A stretch of DNA of 64,000 bases, from NCBI GenBank assembly GCA_964429575.1, contig CAYSCX010000002.1, positions 62,001-126,000 of the forward strand, written 5' to 3'. Source of the DNA: CAYSCX01 sp964429575 (GTDB lineage: Bacteria; Desulfobacterota; Binatia; Binatales; Binataceae). Below are positions 26,651 through 35,443 of the stretch, in pieces. The notes under the pieces were generated by a model, which worked only from the letters and a program-made list of their open reading frames with translations, was not told where the DNA came from and ran no database searches. Position numbers and translations under genes: made by a program. Positions within the stretch are counted from its first letter, which is position 1; each line of letters begins with the position of its first letter.

Positions 26651-28526
26651 CGCGCACCTCGCCGGCCACTGGCGCGTCGAAGGCCGAATGGTCCGCCTCG
26701 GCCACCCGTCCCGCGGCGATTCGATAAACGCGATCTGCATGCACTGCGGTCGTGCGCCGATGCGTCGCGATGATCGCCATGCGCCTCTGTGGTTGTTCGC
26801 GGACCCAGTCAGTGATGCCGCGCATCAGGTGTTCCTCAGTTGCCGCATCAAGCGCCGATGTCGGTTCGTCGAGGAGCACGATGGGAGCATCGCGCAGCAG
26901 CGCACGGGCGATTCCGACGCGCTGTGCCTGCCCGGTCGAAAGCTTGGCGCCTTTCTCGCCCAGGACGGTGTCCAGCCCGGCAGGCTGCGTGCGGACGAAG
27001 TCCGCCAATCCCGCACGCGCTACCGCCTTGGCGATTTCGGCGTCGCTGGCATCAGGACGCCCGTAAGCGACGTTGTCGCGCAGCGAGGCGGTGAAGAGCG
27101 GATTCTCTTGCAGCGCGACGGCGAGCAAACCGCGATATGCTTCGAGCTCAAACTCGCTCACCCGCTCGCCATCGAGAAGAATGCTCCCGCGCTGGGGATC
27201 GAAGAACCGTACGACCAGTCCGATAATCGTGCTCTTTCCGGAGCCGCTCGCACCGGCAATCGCGGTGACTTCGCCGGCTCGCGCTTCGAAGTTCACATTC
27301 TCCAGCACAGGCGCGCGCGGGTCGTACCCGAATGTCACGCCGTCGAAGCGAAGTGAGCTGACGGTGCGCGGTGGCAGCCGGTCACCGCTTCTGACGCGCT
27401 CCTCGGGCTGCAACGCGAGCATCTCGAGCACACGGGAGATTGCGACGGCAACGTCCTGCAAGCTGCCCCACAGATCCGAGAATCGCTGAGTGCGCCGGCT
27501 GATGCGGCCCAGCAACGCGAGCGCGCCTTGGAAAAGCCCGAGTGAAACTGCCGCGGCGGCAAAGCCGCTTGTGCCGCCATCGAGAACCTGGCGGACGCCG
27601 AAATAAATGGCGGCTACATACGCGCTGGCGCTGAGCATTGTCGCCATCACGCGATAGGCGGCGAGACGCAAGCGCGCGTGGCGTGCCGCAAGAAACGCAT
27701 TCCAGTTGTCGTCGGCATAGCGCGCGCTCTCGAACGCCTCGCAACCGAATGCCTTGACCGCCTTGATCGATGCGAGCGTCTCCTCGATGCGCGTCGTCGC
27801 GAGTGCGGCCGCCTCACGTTCACCGACGAACGCGCGGCGCAACGGCCCGCCAAAGACCGCCGCGAGGAGAAACTGTGCCGGCAGGAGTCCCGCCGCGATG
27901 AGCGCCATCGGGTAGTTGATGCTCGCCAGCCAGAACACATCCGCGATCGCCAGCGGAAACCATACGAGCGGCTGGATGACCAGGCCGTTGATCACTTGAG
28001 GGATCGCGGCGGAGTCCTGGAACATCCGGAAGATCGCATCGCCGATCTTCTCCTCCGTGTGAAAACGCAGACTCAGCTCCTGGAGCCGCATGTAGAGATT
28101 GACGCGAAACAGATTGCTGATTTTCTGAAGAATCCAGATGGCGTAGCCGAATCCCAGCAGGCTGATTGGCGTGACAATCGCCGCGAGCACGCCCGTTACG
28201 ATGCACCATCTCTGAAGCACTGCCTCCCGGCTTGCATCCATCGGCAGCATCAGCAGGCGCGCATCGAGCGCCGACAGCGCCCCGCCCTGGCCGACCACGT
28301 CGAACAACACTCGGATCAACACAAGCATCACCAGGCCAACCGGGATGCTCGGCATCAGGAGTAGAAGAAGGAAGAAAAGATCGCGGCGGTAGGGCCGGAT
28401 AAACGGCCATGCGCGGGTGAACAGTCGAAAGACGTCGCGCGACCGGAGCGCGGACGGCTGCGGAAACGATTGCTTCAGCGCGATCTGACGGAGATGGTCC
28501 GCGCGGTCGTGTGCTGCTTCGGTCAA
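26643..28526 (-). CDS. ABC exporter, fused membrane and ATPase domains (first of a pair)
   Basis: A half-transporter of about 627 residues: six membrane helices, then an ATPase domain with Walker A AGASGSGKSTIIGLV, signature LSTGQAQRVGIARALL, Walker B IVLLDEPTSALD and H-loop IIATHRRTT. The start is uncertain. GTG 28598 would add 24 residues with poor codon bias. TTG 28526 overlaps the TGA of a small upstream ORF (TTGA), which looks like translational coupling, and is preferred. It pairs with the next gene downstream. Confidence 0.88.
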   Translation of the reverse strand: MTEAAHDRADHLRQIALKQSFPQPSALRSRDVFRLFTRAWPFIRPYRRDLFFLLLLLMPSIPVGLVMLVLIRVLFDVVGQGGALSALDARLLMLPMDASREAVLQRWCIVTGVLAAIVTPISLLGFGYAIWILQKISNLFRVNLYMRLQELSLRFHTEEKIGDAIFRMFQDSAAIPQVINGLVIQPLVWFPLAIADVFWLASINYPMALIAAGLLPAQFLLAAVFGGPLRRAFVGEREAAALATTRIEETLASIKAVKAFGCEAFESARYADDNWNAFLAARHARLRLAAYRVMATMLSASAYVAAIYFGVRQVLDGGTSGFAAAAVSLGLFQGALALLGRISRRTQRFSDLWGSLQDVAVAISRVLEMLALQPEERVRSGDRLPPRTVSSLRFDGVTFGYDPRAPVLENVNFEARAGEVTAIAGASGSGKSTIIGLVVRFFDPQRGSILLDGERVSEFELEAYRGLLAVALQENPLFTASLRDNVAYGRPDASDAEIAKAVARAGLADFVRTQPAGLDTVLGEKGAKLSTGQAQRVGIARALLRDAPIVLLDEPTSALDAATEEHLMRGITDWVREQPQRRMAIIATHRRTTAVHADRVYRIAAGRVAEADHSAFDAPVAGEVRDG

Positions 28527-28720
28527 TTCGCTGCGCCCGACGGCTGTGCGCCCGCCGCGGTCAGAATCTTTTTGCTGGCCACGCCGTGCGAGATGCACCC
28601 AATCGTGGTGCTCTCTGACCCGAGGCCATACGTTCCGCGCAGCTCCGCGCGCACCGAAACGTAGCCGGCGTTCTTGCCGTACGCCTCAGCAGGCGGCCTA
28701 TTGACGGTCAACAGCCTCAC
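28523..28720 (-). CDS. Small ORF preceding the ABC exporter pair
   Basis: A 65-codon frame, GTG 28720 to TGA 28523, whose stop overlaps the likely TTG start of the first ABC exporter. About 80 percent of its codons end in G or C, as in neighbouring genes, whereas the competing exporter frame over the same bases does not. The product has a polar centre GLGSESTTIGCISHGVAS with one Cys and an Ala/Gly-rich end. I do not recognise it. It could be a small structural protein, an exported peptide precursor, or a decayed gene. No leader motif of a known RiPP class fits. Confidence 0.4.
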   Translation of the reverse strand: MRLLTVNRPPAEAYGKNAGYVSVRAELRGTYGLGSESTTIGCISHGVASKKILTAAGAQPSGAAN

Positions 28721-28788
28721 GCTGAGTCCGGGCGGTTAAATTCGAAATGCAACTGTGGATGATGATATCGGCTTCGGAAGTGGCCGGT

Positions 28789-28810
28789 AAAGTTAGCAAG
28801 TGCTAGCTTT
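28789..28810 (+). promoter_or_regulatory. Near-perfect 22-bp palindrome upstream of a crotonase gene
   Basis: AAAGTTAGCA and TGCTAGCTTT flank a 2-nt centre; the arms match at 9 of 10 positions. It lies 43 nt before ATG 28854, in the intergenic region shared with the divergent small ORF. Outer GGCCGG and CCGGCC add a further broken symmetry. This is a plausible operator for a dimeric repressor. The sequence differs from the palindrome at 19298. Confidence 0.5.
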
Positions 28811-28853
28811 GCCGACCGGCCACGGCCGCGAATTCAGCCAGGAGGTGAATTGG

Positions 28854-29660
28854 ATGCCAGCCGTACTGTTCGAGAAGCGCGATTACATCGCCTACCTCAC
28901 TTTCAACCGTCCCGAAGTTCACAACTCTTACAACCCCGAAACACTCGTGCGCCTGGCCGAGGCGTGGCAGGAGATCGAACGCGACGACGGAATCCGCGCA
29001 GCGATCATCACCGGTTCGGGCAAAGTTGCGTTTTCCGCCGGCGCGGATCTTGGCCGTTTGATTCCGCTCTTTACGCGCGCGCGCAAGCCCGAGGATGACT
29101 GGGACAACAAACTGCTGGCCAACCGCCGTCTCGGCGACATCGCGTTGCTCCGCGGCTACGACCTCGACAAGCCGGTCATCGCGGCGATCAACGGATTCTG
29201 CATCGCGGGTGGAATGGAGTTGATTCAGGCGTGCGACCTGCGCGTCGCTTCCGAAACGGCCAGCTTCGGCTTGCAGGAGGTAAAGTGGGCGATCATTCCT
29301 GCCGCCGGTTCGCTCGCGCGCTTGCAGCGGCAAATTCCTTACTGCAAGGCGATGGAGATTCTGCTCACTGGCAATCGCATCGACGCGCAGGAGGCGTATC
29401 GCGTCGGACTCGTCAATTACGTCGTGCCGCAGGAAGACGTGATGCCCAAGGCAATCGAATTGGCGGAGACGATTGCAGCGAATGGTCCGCTCGCGGTGCG
29501 GAAAATCAAGGAAGCCGTCCGGCGCTGCTCCGGGCGGCCGCTCGACGAGGCTTACAAGATCGAAAATGAGTGCGCGCGATTCGTGATGCAGACCGAGGAC
29601 GCGAAAGAAGGACCGCGCGCGTTCATGGAGAAGCGCAAGCCTGTCTACAAGGGTCGCTGA
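28854..29660 (+). CDS. Enoyl-CoA hydratase/isomerase
   Basis: A 268-residue crotonase. It has FSAGADLGRL for the oxyanion hole, GFCIAGGMELIQACD with the first catalytic Glu, and FGLQEVKWAIIPAAG, where LQE replaces the usual QPE but keeps the second Glu. The longer loop LFTRARKPEDDWDNKLL between these is an insertion compared with the crotonase at 18263. ATG 28854 has a strong SD (AGGAGGTGA). The next gene converges on it. The physiological substrate is unknown. Confidence 0.9.
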   Translation: MPAVLFEKRDYIAYLTFNRPEVHNSYNPETLVRLAEAWQEIERDDGIRAAIITGSGKVAFSAGADLGRLIPLFTRARKPEDDWDNKLLANRRLGDIALLRGYDLDKPVIAAINGFCIAGGMELIQACDLRVASETASFGLQEVKWAIIPAAGSLARLQRQIPYCKAMEILLTGNRIDAQEAYRVGLVNYVVPQEDVMPKAIELAETIAANGPLAVRKIKEAVRRCSGRPLDEAYKIENECARFVMQTEDAKEGPRAFMEKRKPVYKGR

Positions 29661-29678
29661 CGCACATCGCGACCGGCG

Positions 29679-30683
29679 TTACGCCCCGGCCAGTGAGCGC
29701 ATCGTCTTAGGATAGTCGCGCGCCGCGGTCGCCGCGGGGCCGATCGGAAACACCACCGGGTGCGTGATACCCGCCTGACGGCAGCGCGTGACGAAGTTGC
29801 GTCCGACCTCCGGCGGTCCGAACGCGGCAATCTTGCGCGCCGACTCATCGCTGATCGCGCGCGGCGCCTCGTCGCGCTTGCCTGCCTGCCAGAGCCGCCG
29901 CACTTCCTTGAATTCGTCGGCAAGCCCATAGCGCGCGAACATCTTCTGGTACGTGTCAACGAACATGTAGCCCGCCAACTCGCGCCGGAACGCATCGACC
30001 GCCTTATCCTCGTCGGGCGTAATGCACATGCGGATGTAGATTCCGATATCGATTGAAGCCGGATCGCGGCCAGCCGCCTTCGCGCCCGCGTGAATCTCCT
30101 GCACCATCGGTGCAATCGCTTCGGGCGGCGAATAGTTCATCAGCACACCGTCCGCCAGTTCGCCCGCCAAACGCAGCATCGGCGCATTCAGCGCGCCTAG
30201 GTAGATGCGTGGCGGCTGCTTGGCGGTTGCGCGCATGCCGAGCCGGAAGTCGGATTTGTACACTTCGCCTGCAAATTTCGCGCGACCGTCAGTGAATAAC
30301 TGGCGCATGATGGTTACGCATTCGCGCATCGCAACCAGTGGCTTGCGATACGCCGCGCCGTGCCAGCGCTCGACGATTATGGGGCTTGATACTCCGAGCC
30401 CAGCGATCGCGCGTCCGTTCGATAGTTCATTGATCGTCAGATAGCCCATCGCCATCGCGCCGGGCGTGCGAATCTGAATCGGAACGACGCCGGTCGCCAG
30501 TTCCACCTGCGACGTGTTCAGCGCGAGGGCCGCGAGGCTCACGAACGCGTCGGGGCCGGAAACCTCGGCTACCCACAGCGACGTGTAACCGAGTTCCTCC
30601 GCTTCCTTGGCGAGCGCGAATCGCTCGGTCAGGCTTCCGCCCGAAATCGAAGTGTGCAGCCCAAGCTTCTTTGCATCAGCCAT
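29679..30683 (-). CDS. LLM-class flavin/F420-dependent oxidoreductase
   Basis: A 334-residue luciferase-like TIM-barrel enzyme. Seen are SLTERFALAKEAEELGYTSLWVAE, the ATGVVPIQIRTPGAMAM strand, GRAIAGLGVSSPIIVERWHG and PPRIYLGALNAPMLRLAGELADGVLMN, the typical cofactor- and phosphate-binding stretches of the F420/FMN family. Members oxidise alcohols, reduce enoates or act as monooxygenases. Nothing here tells F420 from FMN. It stands alone between a crotonase gene and the T2SS cluster. Confidence 0.88.
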   Translation of the reverse strand: MADAKKLGLHTSISGGSLTERFALAKEAEELGYTSLWVAEVSGPDAFVSLAALALNTSQVELATGVVPIQIRTPGAMAMGYLTINELSNGRAIAGLGVSSPIIVERWHGAAYRKPLVAMRECVTIMRQLFTDGRAKFAGEVYKSDFRLGMRATAKQPPRIYLGALNAPMLRLAGELADGVLMNYSPPEAIAPMVQEIHAGAKAAGRDPASIDIGIYIRMCITPDEDKAVDAFRRELAGYMFVDTYQKMFARYGLADEFKEVRRLWQAGKRDEAPRAISDESARKIAAFGPPEVGRNFVTRCRQAGITHPVVFPIGPAATAARDYPKTMRSLAGA

Positions 30684-30809
30684 TATCGATTCCCGTTCGC
30701 GATCAACGTCCAGCGATTCTCACTCGGCAATCCACATCCCGCAAGGCGAATCTGTGACTCTTCGCAGCCGGTGCTGGAGTTCTTCGCTGCCGCCCCGGCA
30801 TAGCTCTAG

Positions 30810-30844
30810 CAGGCTGTTGAAAAAGGCATTTTCACGAGGCTGCC
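30810..30844. repeat. Half copy of the REPIN-like hairpin
   Basis: GCAGGCTGTTGAAAA (30810-30824) is identical to the outer arm of the repeat at 58813. It is followed by a 5-nt loop and TTTTCACGAGGCTGC, which pairs at 12 of 15 positions. It lies just past the gspN stop, where it may also act as a transcript end. The core and second hairpin of the full element are absent. Confidence 0.65.
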
Positions 30845-30850
30845 AGGAGC

Positions 30851-31696
30851 TTATCCGAGCAGCGGCGCTCCAAGCGTGCCGGTGATTACGTGCGGCTCGA
30901 GCCCGCGCTTGGGAGGCAGCAGCGATTCCAATAGTTTGATGTGCTCGGGCGCGCCGGGCTGCGCGACGAGGGTGAATCGGATGTTGATCTCGCTCTGGGC
31001 AATTTCGGGCGACAGGCTGACAGTTCCTTCGGCGCTGAGCGCGACCTCACCGCCCGCGTTGTTGAGTTCGATTAGCGTGAGCACGCCATCCTTGAGACTC
31101 GCCGTCGCCGCGATGCGTCCGAATCCGATCGCCGGCATTCCGTAAATTACCGTCACCTCGAAGCCGTCGATCTCCGTGTGGACGTCCGCGGTGTTCGCAT
31201 ACAAATCGTGCGGAGAGAGATCTGCGCGGCCCGCGGCGGTCACCAGGCCCGAGACTCGTCCTCCGTTCATGTTGAGCAGCGGGTATCTGTCGAGATGCAG
31301 CGCGTCAGCGTCGAAATCGAGGTCCGTCGCGCTGCCCCTTTCGCGGGCGCGCACACGCAACACGCCGCCGTAGGCATCCGCGGTGACACGAACTCCGCGT
31401 GAGCCCAGCAGCGAGGCTACGATCGACGGGACCACCGTGACTCGTTCGCTCTGCAGCAGCGGCGGCATCGCCGCTCTACCAGGTGCGACGATGTTTACGC
31501 CGCTGAAACGCGCGCCAAACGGCGGATTCCACTTTTGCTCGGCGCTGGCGAGCCGAAGCCCAGCCGGATTCAACATTCGGTTGAGAGTCTCAGCGTAAGG
31601 GAACGTCGCGGTAAAAACGGCCAGGAAGGCGGCGACTCCGCAGACGGCGTACGCGAACGCGACAAGCGCGCGCCGGCGGCCGCGACCGTCAGCCAC
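30851..31696 (-). CDS. gspN: Type II secretion system protein GspN
   Basis: A 281-residue inner-membrane protein with one N-terminal helix (AYAVCGVAAFLAVFTATFPY) and a periplasmic beta-rich domain. The sequence FPYAETLNRML and the later TAAGRADLSPHDL region fit the GspN (T2SSN) family, and its place at the 3' end of the gsp run supports this. GspN is an accessory T2SS component present only in some systems. The ATG at 31696 overlaps the gspM stop by 8 nt. Confidence 0.85.
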   Translation of the reverse strand: MADGRGRRRALVAFAYAVCGVAAFLAVFTATFPYAETLNRMLNPAGLRLASAEQKWNPPFGARFSGVNIVAPGRAAMPPLLQSERVTVVPSIVASLLGSRGVRVTADAYGGVLRVRARERGSATDLDFDADALHLDRYPLLNMNGGRVSGLVTAAGRADLSPHDLYANTADVHTEIDGFEVTVIYGMPAIGFGRIAATASLKDGVLTLIELNNAGGEVALSAEGTVSLSPEIAQSEINIRFTLVAQPGAPEHIKLLESLLPPKRGLEPHVITGTLGAPLLG

Positions 31697-32333
31697 TTCG
31701 CGTCAACGCGACGCAGGTCATGTCCACGTCGTACGAATGTGAGTCCTGCGAGCGGCGCGCGATATGCACGGTCGAGATTCCGATTGGCGTGGAGAGCGTT
31801 TTGATGTCGTAAAGCACATCCACCAGCTGCTTGAGCGACACATTGGTCAGCTTCAGCTCCACGCTCAGTTGGGTGAGTCCGCCCCCGATCTTTTTCTCGG
31901 CGCCTGGCGTGATCGATGCTATCCGGTCGCGCTCGAGATTCTTGGTTAGCGTCGATTCAACCACCGAGAACAGGGAGAAGTTCTTGTTGCGCGGGACAGT
32001 CCTGCGCTCGGCGGCGGCCAGGTCGATTTTCAACTGCCGATAGGTCACGGTCAGACGGTGCGCTTCGCGCAGGTCCTGGCGGCGCGATTCGACTGTCTCA
32101 TTGAGCGATTTGCGAAGGCTAATTACTGGAAGATAGAAGAAATTGTAGAGGACCAGCAACCCTACGAATCCTGCAGCGATTTGCACCAGCACCCGCTCGC
32201 GCGGTTCGAGCCGCTCGTAGCGCGCTCTGCCCTGCGCGTAGAGTGGATCCGCCCACGAACGCACGCGCGCGACATACGGTGCAGCCGCCTTGCGAATCCG
32301 ATCGAGCACTTGATTAAGGTAGTTTTTCAGCAT
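31689..32333 (-). CDS. gspM: Type II secretion system protein GspM
   Basis: A 214-residue bitopic protein: a cytoplasmic start, one membrane helix (VLVQIAAGFVGLLVLYNFFYLPVI), a coiled-coil stretch, and a small periplasmic ferredoxin-like domain (ITPGAEKKIGGGLTQLSVELKLTNVSLKQL). GspM partners GspL in the assembly platform that couples the GspE ATPase to pseudopilus growth. It is 3 nt from gspL and overlaps gspN. Confidence 0.88.
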   Translation of the reverse strand: MLKNYLNQVLDRIRKAAAPYVARVRSWADPLYAQGRARYERLEPRERVLVQIAAGFVGLLVLYNFFYLPVISLRKSLNETVESRRQDLREAHRLTVTYRQLKIDLAAAERRTVPRNKNFSLFSVVESTLTKNLERDRIASITPGAEKKIGGGLTQLSVELKLTNVSLKQLVDVLYDIKTLSTPIGISTVHIARRSQDSHSYDVDMTCVALTRSG

Positions 32334-32336
32334 TAC

Positions 32337-33800
32337 TCACTTTGGCGGTATCGCTCCATCGCCTAGAGTCGCGTTGAGTTTGAACTCGACGGTACCCGCA
32401 CTCGTGCTCGAGCGCGCGTTCTCCACTTGGATTTGGTCGAAATACGCACTCTGCGACAGCGCCTTCTTGATCTGTTCAACGGTCGCGAATGTATCCGCGG
32501 TCCCGGCCGCGCGAGTACCGGCGCCGTCGATCTCGACGTCGGTAAGCTGCGCCGGCAGATGCGGAGGCACGGCGCGCGAGACCGCAAGAATCGTATCGAG
32601 CGCCGAGTTGCGATCCACATTACCGCCCAACTCGCCCAGCCGCTTGCGCATCGTCACGATGCTCGCGCGCAGCTTCGGCGCCGCGTCGCCGGCGCTGACG
32701 TCGCCCAACACCGTCGACGCAGCCGTCACGATTTGCGAATTCACGTGCATGAGCCTGTAGACCTCGACGCCTACCCCCAGCAGGTAGTTGAGCACAGCGA
32801 GGCCAACGACTGCTGCTGCCAGGATGATCGTGGTACGAAATGGCGCGATGTCTCCGCGGATTCGACCGCGGAACGCGAATTCGCCCTCACGGAAATTCAG
32901 CAGTTCCACGGGGCGTTGCGGACGCTCGCCGAGCAGCATCGCCACACACGGAGCAAATCGAAGTGTGGTCGGCCGCATTCCACCGTCCAGCGCTGCGTAA
33001 TTCAGATCGCCGGCATCGCGGACTTCGAGCGAAAGAGCCTGTCCGACGCGCGCGCGGAGCTGCGCCGAATCTGCGGCCGCTCCCGTCATGATCAAATCGG
33101 GACGTTCGACCTCGGACGCATGCGCGAGCAACGTATTGCGCGCAAGGCTCAGGATCGCGTCGGCCGCCGGACCAGCCAGCGGATCGCCGCCGTTGACATC
33201 CAGCCCCACTCCGACCGAGCGAACCGCCACTGGCCTTCCATCCGCATCGAGCAACAGCGCCGACGCACACTCTTCATCGATGTCGAGTATCAGATGCGGC
33301 CGGTTCGCTCCGTTCTGTGGGCGCCCGAACAATGCGACCAGCGCCAGCGGCGCCAGCGTCACCGTCTTTGGATCGAGCCCCGCTGCAGCGAGCACCTCCA
33401 GATGATGTTTCAGCTCCTGCTTGCGGACCACCGCTGCCAACACGAGCGTGCCGTCGCCCGACCGTCCAAGACGAGTGAACGCCACGGCCGCGCCATCGAC
33501 CGGAAAAGGCAGGTGCTCTTCGAGCGCGAATGGTACGACCTGCCGCAGCCGTCGAACGTCCTTGAATGGAAGCTCGAGCAGGCGCTTCGCGACCAGGTTC
33601 GCCGGCAGCGACGAAAGCGTTATGTCCGGTTCACCCGCGCGGTCGATGATCCGGCGAATCGCGCCTGACAGATCGGGCTCGCCGGCGGCGCGCCGCTCCT
33701 CGAAGACTCCCGCGAGCTGAAAGGAGTTCCACGAGCGCTCCGCCGCGGCCGCGCGCACGCGGTCGCCCGCCGTCTCAAGCGCAAGTATCCGCTGCGGCAT
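32337..33800 (-). CDS. gspL: Type II secretion system protein GspL (PilM/PilN-like)
   Basis: A 487-residue assembly-platform protein. The N-terminal 300 residues form the actin-like cytoplasmic domain that docks GspE (LALETAGDRVRAAAAER, LPFKDVRRLRQVVPFALEEHLPF, LILDIDEECASALLLD). One membrane helix (IILAAAVVGLAVLNYLLGVGV) follows, then a periplasmic PilN-like domain that pairs with GspM. It is longer than typical GspL (about 400), with a PilM-like form. Next gene gspM starts 3 nt after it. Confidence 0.88.
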   Translation of the reverse strand: MPQRILALETAGDRVRAAAAERSWNSFQLAGVFEERRAAGEPDLSGAIRRIIDRAGEPDITLSSLPANLVAKRLLELPFKDVRRLRQVVPFALEEHLPFPVDGAAVAFTRLGRSGDGTLVLAAVVRKQELKHHLEVLAAAGLDPKTVTLAPLALVALFGRPQNGANRPHLILDIDEECASALLLDADGRPVAVRSVGVGLDVNGGDPLAGPAADAILSLARNTLLAHASEVERPDLIMTGAAADSAQLRARVGQALSLEVRDAGDLNYAALDGGMRPTTLRFAPCVAMLLGERPQRPVELLNFREGEFAFRGRIRGDIAPFRTTIILAAAVVGLAVLNYLLGVGVEVYRLMHVNSQIVTAASTVLGDVSAGDAAPKLRASIVTMRKRLGELGGNVDRNSALDTILAVSRAVPPHLPAQLTDVEIDGAGTRAAGTADTFATVEQIKKALSQSAYFDQIQVENARSSTSAGTVEFKLNATLGDGAIPPK

Positions 33801-33815
33801 CTGTCGTACCGGTCG

Positions 33816-34769
33816 CTAGTTCTCTTGCCACGAGGCAAGCGCAGCCGAGCCGTTGTCCTGCCGGTGAAAAGTCGCGTACACCATCTTGCGCGCACCTGCG
33901 AAGTTCCCCATCGCTGCTATCGTAAAGTAATCGCTGCGCGTGGTTAATAGCGACGTTAGCTTGGTTCCGACGCCCGCCAGGCCGGGCAGATTGGCCACGT
34001 CGGTAACCTTCGCGAACGGCCGGAGTTGGCGCGCCGCGATAATGTCCTTGACCATCGCTTGGTTCGACGTCAACTCGGGCAGCAACGAGGCGAGCACCTC
34101 CGGCGGCGCAGTGTTGGCGTTGACGCGCAGTTCCGGGGCGGCAGTGAGGAACTGTCGCAGCTTGAAGAACGTGGCCTCATTCACGCCGCGCACCATCCGC
34201 AGGTCGCCTATGGTCGGCATCGGGCCGTTGCGCGGCGCGTACGGCGGCTGCAGAGCTAGGTAGTAAACCATCTCCGCGCCACCGGGGGATTCGTCGCCGT
34301 TTGGATCGATCCAATCGATGATCGACGGCAGTACCTCCGGTGGAACGTCTAATATCGCGAACAGCCTCTCCAAGGTCGCTACGAACGACAGGTCGATCGA
34401 TCCATCCGACGGATTGATCACGCGATTGATGCAGAGCTTGCGTGCGTCATCGACGATCGACATCGCGATCGAACCGCCGTCCACTGGAATCGGTGGAAAT
34501 GGCATTGCCCACTGATCGCCAAGACTATCGATGGGCTCATCCGTGTCCGAATCGTTGCGGCCGTCCTGCGCCAGGATTGCAACGCCGACGTTGACGCCCG
34601 ACCGCGCCAGATAGTGCGCGCGCAGATCGTTCGCTACGTTCGCCGCGGTCAGATGCCCCATCGCGGCGGAAGTTGCGAAGTCCATCACGATGATTGTCAT
34701 CAGCGCGATGCCCATCATCGCGGCGAGCAGCGCGATCCCGCGTTCGCCTCTGGTTGCGCGCCTCATCAC
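33816..34769 (-). CDS. gspK: Type II secretion system minor pseudopilin GspK
   Basis: A 317-residue minor pseudopilin at the pseudopilus tip. The prepilin signal is MRRATRGERG followed by IALLAAMMGIALMTIIVMDF; Glu5 is absent, as is normal for GspK. The large C-terminal helical domain reads IIDWIDPNGDESPGGAE and LRVNANTAPPEVLASLLPEL, GspK hallmarks with the calcium-binding acidic loop. Its start overlaps the gspJ stop in an ATGA arrangement. Confidence 0.92.
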   Translation of the reverse strand: MMRRATRGERGIALLAAMMGIALMTIIVMDFATSAAMGHLTAANVANDLRAHYLARSGVNVGVAILAQDGRNDSDTDEPIDSLGDQWAMPFPPIPVDGGSIAMSIVDDARKLCINRVINPSDGSIDLSFVATLERLFAILDVPPEVLPSIIDWIDPNGDESPGGAEMVYYLALQPPYAPRNGPMPTIGDLRMVRGVNEATFFKLRQFLTAAPELRVNANTAPPEVLASLLPELTSNQAMVKDIIAARQLRPFAKVTDVANLPGLAGVGTKLTSLLTTRSDYFTIAAMGNFAGARKMVYATFHRQDNGSAALASWQEN

Positions 34770-35443
34770 CAGTCACCGATCGACATGGGCAGGTTCACCA
34801 CGGTCCCGAAGTTGAGCACCCGGCCGCCCGACGCACCGAGCCTGAGGTCGATGGATACGGCGCGCGGCAACTGATCGCCGGCGGCATATTGGTCGGAGCT
34901 CCAGCTCTCATGCCACGCCCGTCCATCGAAGTAGCGCAAGTGAATCGATACGACGTTGTCCGCGATCACCGCCGACTCGCTCGAGCCGAACGAACCGCCC
35001 ATGGAACTCAACGCGCTTCCCTGGCTGCGCCGCAGCAGAAACCACCCCCGCCGCCGAGGATTCGCGACAGCCGAGTAGGTGACCAGTTCTTCCGCCCCCA
35101 TGACCTCGATGGCGCGGCGCCCGCCGGGGCTCAAAGTAGAGATTGAAAGTTCGTCGAGCGGGACGCCGGTTTCCTTGCGGGCGGTGCCGTTGAGCAAGAC
35201 GTGGCTGTCAACCGGTGCGGTCTGGACCGCACCGCGCAATTCGTTGCTCATTCGGGACAAAACCGCGCGTCCTTCCCAATTCGCGTACATGCGGCTCTCG
35301 CCGTTGGTCTTGCTTTGCGCCACCGCTCCGAATGATCCGGCGAGCATCGCGAGAATCATCGCGAGGATGCCCACCGCGAGCATCAGTTCGATCAACGTGA
35401 AGCCGGCCGGATTGCTACGCGGAGATTTCGAGGTGCGCGTCAC
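34766..35443 (-). CDS. gspJ: Type II secretion system minor pseudopilin GspJ
   Basis: A 225-residue pseudopilin with the class III signal PAG followed by FTLIELMLAVGILAMILAMLA (peptidase cleavage before Phe, Glu5 present). The C-terminal beta-rich domain includes MSNELRGAVQTAP, typical of GspJ. It pairs with GspI and GspK at the tip. The start overlaps gspI by 4 nt (ATGA), as does its stop with gspK. Confidence 0.9.
   Translation of the reverse strand: MTRTSKSPRSNPAGFTLIELMLAVGILAMILAMLAGSFGAVAQSKTNGESRMYANWEGRAVLSRMSNELRGAVQTAPVDSHVLLNGTARKETGVPLDELSISTLSPGGRRAIEVMGAEELVTYSAVANPRRRGWFLLRRSQGSALSSMGGSFGSSESAVIADNVVSIHLRYFDGRAWHESWSSDQYAAGDQLPRAVSIDLRLGASGGRVLNFGTVVNLPMSIGDW

Noticed and set aside
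28523..28720. Lasso-peptide precursor
   Set aside because: A loose YxxPxL...G...T-like spacing can be forced, but the would-be core lacks an Asp/Glu at ring positions 7-9, and no lasso B/C proteins are encoded nearby.
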